Origin: CAZAGT01 sp964484515
GTDB taxonomy: Bacteria > Desulfobacterota > DSM-4660 > Desulfatiglandales > HGW-15
DNA: 27,872 nt
Assembly (NCBI GenBank): GCA_964484515.1
Contig: CAZAGT010000018.1
Location: forward strand, 1-27,872
Direction of reading: 5' to 3'
The notes under the pieces were generated by a model that was not told where the DNA came from, did no database searches, and saw nothing but the letters and a program-made list of their open reading frames with translations. Positions 7,809 through 16,718 of this stretch are shown here, piece after piece (the first letter of the stretch is position 1; every line of letters begins with the position of its first letter). A program made the translations under genes and the position numbers.

Positions 7809-10049
7809 ATGCGAACTCGCACGTCCTTTCTTTCATTCTTGACCGTTCTGCTCCTCTCATTCATTGGTAGTTGTGTATCGCCGGAACTGAAGCGTGAGCT
7901 GGACTCCGGCGATTACAACGCAGCACAACATAACTATGCGGAGGCCTACGAACATTACGAGCAGGCCTTAAGCATGCAACCGGACAATGAGGAAATACAG
8001 GCCAAGAAAGAGGCAATGGGACGCAAGCTCGCGGATGACTACAACGAAAAAGCGTACCAGGCCATAAACGACAAACAATACAAGACGGCCCAGGGCTTTC
8101 TAAAGAAAGCCCTGGAGTACGATGAGGGGAATTCGCGCGCGCGCGCATTGAAAGAAACAGCGGATACTCGTTACGATGAAATCATGGCGATGTACGCCAA
8201 GGCTGACGGCCTAGCAGCCCGAAACAGCTGGGTTGAGGCAACTACGGTATTGAATGAGATCGACGCGCGTTACAACGACGACCCGGATATCGGCGCCAAG
8301 ATTGAAGAATGGCAAGAGAAAGGGTACAACTACTATATGAGTGCCGGTCGAAGGGCGCGCCAGAACGGTGATTACAAGGGATCTTTGGCTCAATTTGAAT
8401 CGGCGAATGCACTGAGACCGGATCCGCAAAGCGCACGGGAGCTCGAGCGAGCCCAAAAGTATGTGGAGGCAGATGAGCATTATCTGCGAGCGGAACGATA
8501 CGCTGATCAAAGGCATCTTTTGAAGGCCATGGAGGAGCTGATCGCGGCGCGTGCCATCGTTGACGATCACACCAGGGCGAATCAGCTTTATGGACACGTC
8601 TTGCCCAACTGGTCCGCGGAGGCGTTCGAAACCGCCAGGGCCCATTACGACGCCGGCCGCCCCTGGGAGGCCTTTGTGGCCCTTGCCAAGCTCTATGAAA
8701 TGAACCCCGACTATCCGGGGACAAAGACGTTTTATGAGGAAACAAAATCCGTATGCCTTGAGATCAATTATAAGGGACTGATGGAGGCCCAACGGGCGCG
8801 TGCTTTCGCAACGACAGCGGATCACTGGGAAAAAATATCCAAGCTGGATCCTTCTTTTCTCGATGCCAAGGAAATTGGGACGAGAGCTTCCCTGAAGGCC
8901 TTTAGTGTTTTCCTCCAAAAAGGTCATCACTACATGCGAACGGGAAACTACGGAAAGGCCATTTTGTGTTTCCGATCCGCGGAACGGGAGTTGGCCGAGT
9001 CAGAGCTTACCCAAAGATACATTAGGGAGGCCCTCGAGAAGATACGTGAGCACACTGCCCTGAGGGTGGCGTTGTGGGGTTTTTCTCAGGATGTCGGCGA
9101 CCCCGGACTCTGCGCCGATGCAACGAAGGCACTGCGAAAACGGCTGAACTCAGAGCTCCAGACGCGGAAGTTCAAGAACATCTCGTTTCGCCTGGACAAT
9201 GCCAGGGGTGCCGCGATGACGGACGGAGCCTGTAAATCCTCCGAGGTCCAATGGGCGGATGTCCGTGAGCAGGGCTGCAACCGGGCCATCGCCGGGACCA
9301 TCCGGGTGGTCAACACGGAGAACGCCGTCAATTCGCAATGGAAGATAAGGAAGCGTAATGTGGAAAAACAGGTCGAAAACAAAGAATATATGCGCTTGAT
9401 GGGTAGGAGGGCTTACCTCAACGGCAAGCTGGACAGGCGTGACATCCGCGGGAGCGAAAAGAAAGAGATCAGAGCCGAACTCGAGGAGATCGAAAAGACC
9501 CTTTTGACAATTCCGCCTTGGGAGACCGTTTTCGTCGAGGAAAAGACACCTTACCAGGAGACAATCCACATCCTGACCGCCCAGATACAACTTGACGCCG
9601 GTGTTGAAACCAAGGAAAAAAAGGAGCGCAGACGCTATTTGGAAACGTTCCGGACAACGGACCTCGTCAAACCGCCGGACTTGGATTCCGGTACCCCGGG
9701 CGACCCACTTGAGCTCCCGACCCACTCGGAATTCGAAAGGGAGTCAATTGCCAAGCTCATAGCGCAGAAGGTGTTTCCCGACTTGATGCAAGAGTTCGAG
9801 GAATATGGGTTGAGCTTTTTGGAGGAGGCCCGTCGGCTTTACGATTTTCGCAAGCAACGGACGCGAGACTCTCTCGATTTTTTCAATGCCATCGAGGAGT
9901 ACTACAAGTTCTTGGTATGTTATGAGGGCCAGGGCACGAAGGCCGACCTGACAGAAGAAGTCGAGGAGTTTATGAATAGCTGTGTATCCGACCCAGCCCT
10001 CATTCATAGGCCAAGAACCGCCGCGCACACAACCGGCGGCGAATCCTAA
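7809..10049 (+). CDS. TPR-rich lipoprotein
   Basis: A 746-residue protein. The N-terminus is a lipoprotein signal, with a lipobox ending FIGSC (Cys22) followed by Val, which fits outer-membrane sorting. Residues 30-430 are a long array of tetratricopeptide-like repeats (for example DYNAAQHNYAEAYEHYEQAL). Residues about 435-700 form a different domain beginning LRVALWGFSQD, which vaguely resembles CsgG/LpoB-type domains of envelope lipoproteins; I would not call that family. The rest is charged, with a Lys/Glu-rich helix near 555-575. GAGGT lies ahead of ATG 7809, and the gene starts 55 bp after the caspase-like gene, so co-transcription is likely. It could act as an outer-membrane scaffold for that protein. 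Confidence 0.85.
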   Translation: MRTRTSFLSFLTVLLLSFIGSCVSPELKRELDSGDYNAAQHNYAEAYEHYEQALSMQPDNEEIQAKKEAMGRKLADDYNEKAYQAINDKQYKTAQGFLKKALEYDEGNSRARALKETADTRYDEIMAMYAKADGLAARNSWVEATTVLNEIDARYNDDPDIGAKIEEWQEKGYNYYMSAGRRARQNGDYKGSLAQFESANALRPDPQSARELERAQKYVEADEHYLRAERYADQRHLLKAMEELIAARAIVDDHTRANQLYGHVLPNWSAEAFETARAHYDAGRPWEAFVALAKLYEMNPDYPGTKTFYEETKSVCLEINYKGLMEAQRARAFATTADHWEKISKLDPSFLDAKEIGTRASLKAFSVFLQKGHHYMRTGNYGKAILCFRSAERELAESELTQRYIREALEKIREHTALRVALWGFSQDVGDPGLCADATKALRKRLNSELQTRKFKNISFRLDNARGAAMTDGACKSSEVQWADVREQGCNRAIAGTIRVVNTENAVNSQWKIRKRNVEKQVENKEYMRLMGRRAYLNGKLDRRDIRGSEKKEIRAELEEIEKTLLTIPPWETVFVEEKTPYQETIHILTAQIQLDAGVETKEKKERRRYLETFRTTDLVKPPDLDSGTPGDPLELPTHSEFERESIAKLIAQKVFPDLMQEFEEYGLSFLEEARRLYDFRKQRTRDSLDFFNAIEEYYKFLVCYEGQGTKADLTEEVEEFMNSCVSDPALIHRPRTAAHTTGGES

Positions 10050-10098
10050 GACGCGCCACGGAACCCCCTTCCCCTCATGTGCGCTGAGGCACAGGCAC

Positions 10099-10836
10099 CT
10101 AAAACCTATTCGAGTGAACCTCAAATAACACACGTCGATTCTTCTGCCTCCCTTCGGGGGTTCGGTTGCTGTAAAGCGGATCATCTTCGCCGTAGGCCTC
10201 GACCTCCAAGCGGTCAGGATCAACCCCCTGCTCCACCAGGTAATCCCTGACCGCTCTGGCCCGGCGTTCCGATAGCTCTTGGTTGTATTCGCGGCCGCCG
10301 ACGTTGTCGGTGTGGCCCTTGACGGCGAAGCTGTAATCAGGGCGGGCGTTGTCGATTTCAACGGCAAACTCGTCCAGGAGTGGCCGGTACTCAGGCTTGA
10401 TTATGGCCTGGCCGGTATCAAATAGGACCCTGACATCCATGTCACGCGGCTGCTCTGATTCCGAGTCACCCAAATCGAGTTCTAAGTTTCGTTTCACGAT
10501 TTTGATGTCCTCCCGGTTCTCGACCTTCAAAGGCAGCTTCGCCTTTGTCTTCTCAACTTGTGTTCTTATATCGGAGCTATTCGGGAAGAACCTTACGAGG
10601 GCCTCTTGGTAACGCTCATAAGCTGAACCCCACATCTCCTTTTTGGAATAGTAGTTGCCCAGGGCTACGACAATCTTACCGCACTCTGGATATTGTCCCA
10701 AAAGATCAAGCAGTTTCTCCTCATTGTTTCTATAGCCCATCAAGAGTTCGTAGGCCTTCGTGCAATCGACCGCAAGGGCAGGCGCCGGAGAAATGAGAAA
10801 AGCCGCGAGCAAAACAATGGTCAGCATGTGTTTCAT
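10099..10836 (-). CDS. OmpA-family peptidoglycan-binding protein
   Basis: ATG 10836 is chosen because GGGAGGTGG lies just upstream and gives a signal peptide ending LISPAPALA (cleavage after Ala22); the longer open frame to 11004 has no such features. The mature protein has a helical region (24-115) with Cys25 and Cys52, then an OmpA C-terminal domain (134-242) with VLFDTGQAIIKP, GHTDNVGG and the KNRRVLFEV motif. It is predicted to be a periplasmic, cell-wall-binding protein. It ends 49 bp from the end of the convergent TPR lipoprotein gene. It lies 189 bp downstream of the CHAT gene on the same strand, giving this arm the same OmpA plus caspase-fold pairing as the plus-strand arm. Confidence 0.9.
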   Translation of the reverse strand: MKHMLTIVLLAAFLISPAPALAVDCTKAYELLMGYRNNEEKLLDLLGQYPECGKIVVALGNYYSKKEMWGSAYERYQEALVRFFPNSSDIRTQVEKTKAKLPLKVENREDIKIVKRNLELDLGDSESEQPRDMDVRVLFDTGQAIIKPEYRPLLDEFAVEIDNARPDYSFAVKGHTDNVGGREYNQELSERRARAVRDYLVEQGVDPDRLEVEAYGEDDPLYSNRTPEGRQKNRRVLFEVHSNRF

Positions 10837-11025
10837 GAGGTCCACCTCCCATAACGGATATATTCTGCCACCCCCTTCAGGACCTATTCTCAAGAAGCAT
10901 AAGGCAGAGACAGGGCCAGTAGAAGGAGACGGCAGCGATCCTTTTGTTACATGCCCTGAAGGACTTGCACGCATAGCATAGCACAGCACGCGGGCCTGCG
11001 GCATCCGGCGGGGTCCGCACGACGA

Positions 11026-14000
11026 CTAGTTTGGATTCCCCAGCACAATGAAGGGGGCCCAAAAGAACTCGTTGCTGCAAGCCACCTCCATTTGCTGAGC
11101 TTTTCCGTTCTTCACAACCTTTACCTTTAGGTTGTGTCGACCTTCGCGAAACTCCCTCTTGGCAAGTTGCAGGGCCTTGGCGATCGGCTGGCCACCCGCG
11201 ATGTGGTGGTGGTAAAATCTGTTCATGAACAGCGCGGTCGCTTCAGAGGAGACCTCCCAGAGGGATGCGATCACGGTGTTGGCGCCCGCCGATTGAAAGG
11301 CCGCTGAAAGGGTTGCCAGTTCCAGACCCGGCACTGGATCCGTCCGGCTGGCCGGGGTAAAGGCCAGGGACGTCTGACAGGCGGACAGCACGGCCAATCT
11401 CACGTCGCTCAGTTTTCCCGAAAGGTCTTTGCGGATCTCCTTGACCGTCAGCAGGCCGCTGTCATACCCGGAAACCCCGGGGTCACCCTCGCTGAAAAGG
11501 ATAAAGGAATCCAGAGGGTTTTTGTTCACGAGAAAACCGTGGGTTGCAAAGTGGAGGTAGTTGTAGTTCTTGGTCATCTCCGCCCTCACAAACGACTCCT
11601 CGATCTTATCATCATGCTGGGCGGTAGGGTTAACAAAGCCTGCTTTGATATTGCTCACTTCCTTTCCCGCGTCCGCCAACTTTTCGAATCCCCATCTTCG
11701 CGGCCCGGATCCTCTCCTCGGCCGCGTTTCCGTCTCTCCCCCCGCGTCCAATCCCAATCTCTTCAGGATATCTTGAGCCTCCTTGAAGCGGCAAGCAGGG
11801 CGGGCCGTCCCTGAGGTATGAGGCCGACGTCTGGGTCTTTCCCCGCCGCGGTCTGCTTCGTTGCCGGAGGCCAGGGCTAGGTAGGCGGGGATTTCGGGAT
11901 TGCCGACAGCAAAAAGCCGGCCCCCTTTGGGCGGCGTCTTTGCGACCAATTGCTGCGTGGCCGAGAAGAAATAGTGGACGGTGTAGTCGTCAACGAGCCT
12001 TCGTTTCTTGTCACCCAACACGGAGAAGGGCAAGAGGGCCAGCTTGCCGTAAGGGATGATCGTGATCCTATCGTATCTATCTCTGGTGACGCCGAGCGGC
12101 ATGAACAGTTCCTTATGCACCACGTCTATCCAATCGTCCGCACCACTCACCTCGGTAATTGTGCCCTCGTCTGAAATGATGCCATATAGATGTTCAACAC
12201 CATCTTTGATGAGTCGACCCTCACTGAACGTCTCTTCATCTAAGTACTCCCTTTTTATGGGCGGCATGAGGCGAGGTTTGTCGAAGGTCTTGTCGTATTT
12301 CCAGACGTAGATGTTCTTGTCATTGTAATAGAACTGCAACATCACCTGCCGTTGGTCCATGGCCTTAATAACTTCCCGCAGCGTCTCGGCCGTCACTTGC
12401 CCTTTCTTGAGCAACAGGTCATCCCGCTCCAGTGATTTCTCCAATTTAGTTCTGTTCAACTCAAGACGGCTTATATCGGCTTCTGTCAAGAAATGAGGAG
12501 TTTCGTTTAGATTATAGTCGATTTCAGCCAGCTTTTCTTGAATGCCTTCCGTCCGCTTCGGCAACGCCTGCTCGAAGAGGTTTCGAATGGCGCCCAAGCG
12601 GCTCTTTTCCAAATAGACGAGGGCCTCGTCGGCATATTTCCTTTTACCTTTTGCCTCCCATTGCGACAACAGCAGGTCTATCAAGTCGGTGTACACCTGG
12701 TGTTTGTCCCGCAAGAAGCCTATCTGGCCTTTTCCTCCCATCAGATTGCGCATTTCCTCTATGACCCGCACGGAGGATTTCAGGTTCTCAATGGCCTTGC
12801 CTACGTCACCGTTCATCCGATAGGCCCTTGCCAACCCGTAATAAGCATACCATCTCTGTTCGGGGTATAGTTTATTTGCTCTGTCCAGCGATTCGCTGAA
12901 GTACTTAGTCGCGGTGTCAATGCCCTCAGCGCCGGCTTTCCTGAGCGCCAGATCCCCGCGATCCGACAGGATATTGCAGATCACATACGAAGATGACGCA
13001 CCTTGATCTGTTAATTGACGGCCCAGTTGATACGCTTCATCAAAGGCCTCTTCCGCAAGTCGAATCTCCTCGTCAGCCTTCCCTTGCCGTTTCTCTACCT
13101 TGAGGAGCGAGGCAGACTCACCATAGACCACCCCAAGATTATCCCTAACCGCCATCAATACCTTCCTATCGCCCATGCCCCTTGCAATCGACTCGGCCTC
13201 CTGAAGCGACTCGCGGGCAGATTTCAGCAGGCTCGGAGTGCCGCTCTCCTTGAAAAGCGCTATCAGCACAATCGCCCTGCTTGAAAGGGCCATGGCGCGG
13301 ATCCTCCTGTCAGGCGATTCGGCGACCTTCTTCAAAATACCCTCTGCCTCATGATAGAGTCCCTGCTTGAAGGCCATGAGCCCCATATTCATATCCACCA
13401 AGCCGATACCCGCCTCATTATGATCCAGAAGCGCATACGTTTCCCTGGCCTTGAGAAAGGAGGTCTCGGCATCCTTGAAATTGCCGAGGATGTAGAAGCA
13501 TTTTCCCAGATTCAAGTGCGCATTTGCGAGGGCTTCACTGGGACCGGCCCCATAAGCCTTAATCAAACGGCGCAGAGTTTCCTTGGCGGCGGAAAACTCA
13601 CCGGCATCTACTTGGAGCCCCGCGATATTGCCTTTCACAATGAGGGCCTCGCTTTTTGCTACTTGCGCTTTCTTCTCCCCCTTTACGGCCTCCCACAGTT
13701 CCAGTGCTCGATCGAAATGAGATCTTGCCTTTCGGTAATTCCCAAGCTGCCATTCAGTGATACCGAGGAAGCCTCGCTCTCTCGCCTCCAGGTCAGGGCT
13801 CTTCGAGTCACGGTTAAGCAACGTCGTTATAATACCCAAAGCCTTCTCATGATAGACCTTGGCGCGCTCGTACTTCCTCGCATCCTGAAAACGGAGCCCC
13901 CTTCCACTATATAAGATGCAGAGACTCAGGTTCACGTCATCCTTATTAACACCAACGAATTCTCTAATTTTCTCATAATACTCTATGGCTCTATTGAAGA

Positions 14001-14316
14001 ACCGCGTTTCCTCTGGATCCTCGCTCTCTGCCAGGCCCCCGTAGGCATCTCCGATGTTCAAATAGAGCTGCTCTTCGTAGGTCGTTTTCTTATCGATTCT
14101 TCGTAAATCCGCTGCAAGGATCTCCAAACACCTCTCCCACTGATTGACCGCGGTCTGGTAATCCCCGCGTTTATCAGCCTCAAATGCTTCCGAATTGGCT
14201 TGCTGCAGGGCGGCGACAGCCCGACTAAGCTCCTCCTGACCCGCGCTCATTGCGGGACGTGGAATGACCAATCCGATCAGGATAAGGCAAACGGCAAGTC
14301 TTTCGGTCCAGCGCAT
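11026..14316 (-). CDS. TPR plus CHAT-domain exported protein
   Basis: A protein of 1096 residues from ATG 14316, chosen because GAGGGAAG lies just upstream and the signal peptide then starts at once (MRWTERLAVCLILIGLVIP, cleavage near Ala25); ATG 14328 is an alternative. Residues 30-600 are many tetratricopeptide repeats. A charged linker leads into a CHAT domain (about 690-1096) with the catalytic His in HFATHG (His926) and Cys in LSACQTS (Cys980), and the closing motif FFWAPFIVLGNP. CHAT is a caspase-related (clan CD) cysteine-peptidase fold; this dyad is intact. The signal peptide implies a periplasmic site, which is different from the cytoplasmic TPR-CHAT of gRAMP-CRISPR systems. It lies between the coiled-coil membrane protein and the OmpA-like gene. 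Confidence 0.9.
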   Translation of the reverse strand: MRWTERLAVCLILIGLVIPRPAMSAGQEELSRAVAALQQANSEAFEADKRGDYQTAVNQWERCLEILAADLRRIDKKTTYEEQLYLNIGDAYGGLAESEDPEETRFFNRAIEYYEKIREFVGVNKDDVNLSLCILYSGRGLRFQDARKYERAKVYHEKALGIITTLLNRDSKSPDLEARERGFLGITEWQLGNYRKARSHFDRALELWEAVKGEKKAQVAKSEALIVKGNIAGLQVDAGEFSAAKETLRRLIKAYGAGPSEALANAHLNLGKCFYILGNFKDAETSFLKARETYALLDHNEAGIGLVDMNMGLMAFKQGLYHEAEGILKKVAESPDRRIRAMALSSRAIVLIALFKESGTPSLLKSARESLQEAESIARGMGDRKVLMAVRDNLGVVYGESASLLKVEKRQGKADEEIRLAEEAFDEAYQLGRQLTDQGASSSYVICNILSDRGDLALRKAGAEGIDTATKYFSESLDRANKLYPEQRWYAYYGLARAYRMNGDVGKAIENLKSSVRVIEEMRNLMGGKGQIGFLRDKHQVYTDLIDLLLSQWEAKGKRKYADEALVYLEKSRLGAIRNLFEQALPKRTEGIQEKLAEIDYNLNETPHFLTEADISRLELNRTKLEKSLERDDLLLKKGQVTAETLREVIKAMDQRQVMLQFYYNDKNIYVWKYDKTFDKPRLMPPIKREYLDEETFSEGRLIKDGVEHLYGIISDEGTITEVSGADDWIDVVHKELFMPLGVTRDRYDRITIIPYGKLALLPFSVLGDKKRRLVDDYTVHYFFSATQQLVAKTPPKGGRLFAVGNPEIPAYLALASGNEADRGGERPRRRPHTSGTARPACRFKEAQDILKRLGLDAGGETETRPRRGSGPRRWGFEKLADAGKEVSNIKAGFVNPTAQHDDKIEESFVRAEMTKNYNYLHFATHGFLVNKNPLDSFILFSEGDPGVSGYDSGLLTVKEIRKDLSGKLSDVRLAVLSACQTSLAFTPASRTDPVPGLELATLSAAFQSAGANTVIASLWEVSSEATALFMNRFYHHHIAGGQPIAKALQLAKREFREGRHNLKVKVVKNGKAQQMEVACSNEFFWAPFIVLGNPN

Positions 14317-14416
14317 GGCTTCCCTCATAAAACTGTTGCTACCCTTGAGACGAATGAAGGGTGGCCGGCGGTGGGGAGGTCGCCAAGGCGCCTTCCTCCA
14401 CATTTGCCGGACATTC

Positions 14417-15226
14417 CTAGAAGAGCACCCCAAGAAGCTTTTTGAGGTAATCTATGCTGTCCATAATACTATTCTTGAGCGACTTCAAGTAGGCGATAAT
14501 CGCATCTCCTAGACCTTTGTCCTTTTTATCTTCTGGCTCTTTCTTCTTTCCAAACTTCTTAAGAAGACTCTTCTTGTCCGTGAAGAGGCCCGTCATATCC
14601 TTTAAAAGACCCCCAATCTCCTTAGACTGCTCCTTTAAATTATTGAGGCTCACCTCTTTCATATATTTCTTCTGCTCCTTACTCAATGAAGAGGCCTTGA
14701 TCTCGCTATAAGCTTTTTTCTTATATTCTCTTTCCTTTTCACTGTAATCCGTCAACTCTTCTAGTAGATCAATTTTAGTAAGCTCAGGTCGCATCATGAT
14801 ATCGGTGACATCAGTGACGATCTTGCCAACTTGTCTGAAATACTCTGCAGAGTCGTTGAATCCATTTCCTTCAGCTTCTTTGGCTGTTGATTCAAGCATA
14901 TCTCGCATCTTTGCAGCAGTGGCGGTTGCTTGTTGCTCTGTCTTCCCGGAGACCTTCTTATCCTTCTCCCTTTCCTGGTTCGCGCTATCGAAGTATTTGA
15001 TCAGTTTCTCTGATTCCTCTTTGAATGCCATATTGGCACTTTTGGGTTTCTCCAGCCCAAGTCCCACCTTGATTGCCCCGATGTCATTGTCACGGGTCTT
15101 TGTCGCTATTTTACCTCCACGAGTGATGCCTCCCCCAGGTGTTTCCGTCACCGCGTATACAATCACCCCTAATAGACAAACAAGGCCCAAAATGATTAGA
15201 ATTCGCGATCTCTTTCGTGACTTCAT
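14417..15226 (-). CDS. Membrane-anchored coiled-coil protein of unknown function
   Basis: I do not recognise this 269-residue protein. ATG 15226 has GGAGGGAG upstream, and the longer frame to 15313 lacks support. The basic N-terminus MKSRKRSR precedes a single hydrophobic helix (residues 9-27), followed by a Lys/Glu-rich helical body with probable coiled coil, and an amphipathic C-terminus ending YLKKLLGVLF. Topology is most likely N-in, with the body in the periplasm. It lies between the FHA gene (295-bp gap) and the CHAT gene (100-bp gap) on the same strand, so it may be a structural link in the same envelope assembly. Confidence 0.6.
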   Translation of the reverse strand: MKSRKRSRILIILGLVCLLGVIVYAVTETPGGGITRGGKIATKTRDNDIGAIKVGLGLEKPKSANMAFKEESEKLIKYFDSANQEREKDKKVSGKTEQQATATAAKMRDMLESTAKEAEGNGFNDSAEYFRQVGKIVTDVTDIMMRPELTKIDLLEELTDYSEKEREYKKKAYSEIKASSLSKEQKKYMKEVSLNNLKEQSKEIGGLLKDMTGLFTDKKSLLKKFGKKKEPEDKKDKGLGDAIIAYLKSLKNSIMDSIDYLKKLLGVLF

Positions 15227-15463
15227 GGTGCTCTCCCTCCTTCGATCATGAACGTGTTGAGTGTTGGTGGCATGTACATTCCGGAAACAACAGAGGTCTC
15301 TTAAGCTACCCATGCTTTGCAGGTCACAAGGTCAACCGGTGTACGAGGTTTGGTTTTCAGTATCGTCTTAGCGCCCGGGGAAGGAGTTGGCGGCGTTTTC
15401 CTGTAATGTGGATCTTGCCCCGGATGGCTTCCCTCCGTGCTCACTCGGCATGCGGGGGCCCTC

Positions 15464-15478
15464 GCACGGATCCCGTGC
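15464..15478 (-). terminator. Short stem-loop after the FHA gene
   Basis: GCACGG (15464-15469) pairs perfectly with CCGTGC (15473-15478) around a three-base loop, 44 bases past the FHA stop. No U-run follows on the minus strand, so this is at best a pause or processing site. The rest of the 295-bp gap (15227-15521) holds no gene I can support. Confidence 0.25.
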
Positions 15479-15521
15479 ACCATGAGTTCGCATCTTCCAC
15501 CTTTGCCTTTCTACCTTCAAT

Positions 15522-16694
15522 CTATTCCTTTGCAGGCGCGGCGCTTGCGGGTGATCGTTCCGCTCTGAGCAGGAGAACGGCCTCGTCCGCTAGCGAGATC
15601 TCATCGCCGCTACGAACCCTCACGTAGCTCTCTTTCTCAATCCGCTTCTCATTCACCATGGTCCCGTTGGAACTGCCGTCCACCACGTAAAGGCGTCGAC
15701 GTTCCTGCACAATGCTGCAATGGGTCCGCGAGATCTTCCGTTCCGCATCCGATATGACGATGTCGGCCTCGCCGTCCGGCGGCCCCAGGGCCCCAATGAC
15801 GACTTCTTCCTTTTCGAGAGGAAAGACCTCCCCCTTGCAGGGCCCGTAGATCGCCTCAAGGACCCACTTCCGTGGCCGAAGCCAGATCCAAACGCCCGCG
15901 CCCGCCCCGGCCAGGAGCAAGACCAGGAGGGCGATCAACGTCCAGAATTGGGTCCTCGTTCGCCTCAAACGGGCTTCTATCTCCAGCTTTATGTTCTGCG
16001 CGACGGAGTGCTCAGGGGACAACGTCAGGGCCTCGGCGGCCTTTTCTTTGGCCGCTTTCAGTTCTCCGCTGGTAGCCTCCGAGTTGAGCAAGGTCGCCTT
16101 GGCCTCTTCCACCAACCTCCGTGTCTTCACCTGTCTCCGCAGGTCCTTGACCTCAGGGTCTTCGGGATACCGCTCGACAAGCTGCTCCGCCTCCTGTTCG
16201 GCAACCCCAAGACCCTGCGTCGCTATGATGCCGTGCACCCTCTTGATCGCATTTTCCCTCTTCTTTTCCTCGCTAAGATGCTCCACCTCCTTCTCAAGGG
16301 CCTTGATCTGTTCTTCCAAGGCCAAGATCTTCTCGAGATCGTAGTACGGGCTGAAGATCAGCTTCATTCGGCGGAGGTATTTGATCTTCTGAACCGGATC
16401 CGTTTCCTGGTCGTACATCAACTGGAGCCTTTGCAGACGCCTGCTCCGATCCTCGGCTTCCGGATCGACCTGGCCCTCATCCTGAGCAGCCGCTGTTCCG
16501 ACAACCTTTCCCGACCCTGATATCATGGACACGACCGGGAAACCGGTCAGCGTGACCAGGCAAAGAATAAAGTATCTCACCAGGGCCGGGAGGAGACGGT
16601 TTGGCCGGAAGCTCAAGCTCACATGTCCGGCCGGGATACATTCACGATCTGTATTCATACCGGAGTCTCGATTTGACAGGGAAAGCGTATCCAT
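15522..16694 (-). CDS. FHA-domain transmembrane protein
   Basis: A 390-residue protein. A hydrophobic segment (residues 33-70, ending TAAAQ) acts as a signal or anchor. Residues 75-245 are charged helices with TPR-like character. A strong membrane helix lies at 250-272 (WTLIALLVLLLAGAGAGVWI), and an FHA domain at 278-377 carries SRTH (322-325) and DGSSNGT (339-345). FHA domains bind phosphothreonine. The usual Gly-Arg at the start of the domain is absent (IGALG, 300-304). The implied topology is a periplasmic helical region and a cytoplasmic FHA domain. FHA proteins regulate many T6SS machines. If the scaffold gap upstream is spurious, ATG 16694 lies five bases after the ClpB/ClpV stop. Confidence 0.85.
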   Translation of the reverse strand: MDTLSLSNRDSGMNTDRECIPAGHVSLSFRPNRLLPALVRYFILCLVTLTGFPVVSMISGSGKVVGTAAAQDEGQVDPEAEDRSRRLQRLQLMYDQETDPVQKIKYLRRMKLIFSPYYDLEKILALEEQIKALEKEVEHLSEEKKRENAIKRVHGIIATQGLGVAEQEAEQLVERYPEDPEVKDLRRQVKTRRLVEEAKATLLNSEATSGELKAAKEKAAEALTLSPEHSVAQNIKLEIEARLRRTRTQFWTLIALLVLLLAGAGAGVWIWLRPRKWVLEAIYGPCKGEVFPLEKEEVVIGALGPPDGEADIVISDAERKISRTHCSIVQERRRLYVVDGSSNGTMVNEKRIEKESYVRVRSGDEISLADEAVLLLRAERSPASAAPAKE

Positions 16695-16705
16695 CGCCTC
16701 TAGCT

Positions 16706-16715
16706 NNNNNNNNNN
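16706..16715. other. Scaffold gap (10 N), probably an unjoined overlap
   Basis: Ten N separate two contig ends carrying the same nine bases, CCTCTAGCT (16697-16705 and 16716-16724). Collapsing the overlap removes the gap and leaves the ClpB/ClpV stop five bases before the FHA start. Confidence 0.8.
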
Positions 16716-16718
16716 CCT

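Noticed and set aside
10050..10098. Bidirectional terminator between the convergent modules
   Set aside because: Only a 5-bp imperfect stem and no T-run on either strand.
10837..11004. N-terminal extension of the second OmpA-like gene
   Set aside because: It would bury the signal peptide behind 56 residues of low-quality sequence; ATG 10836 has a strong binding site.
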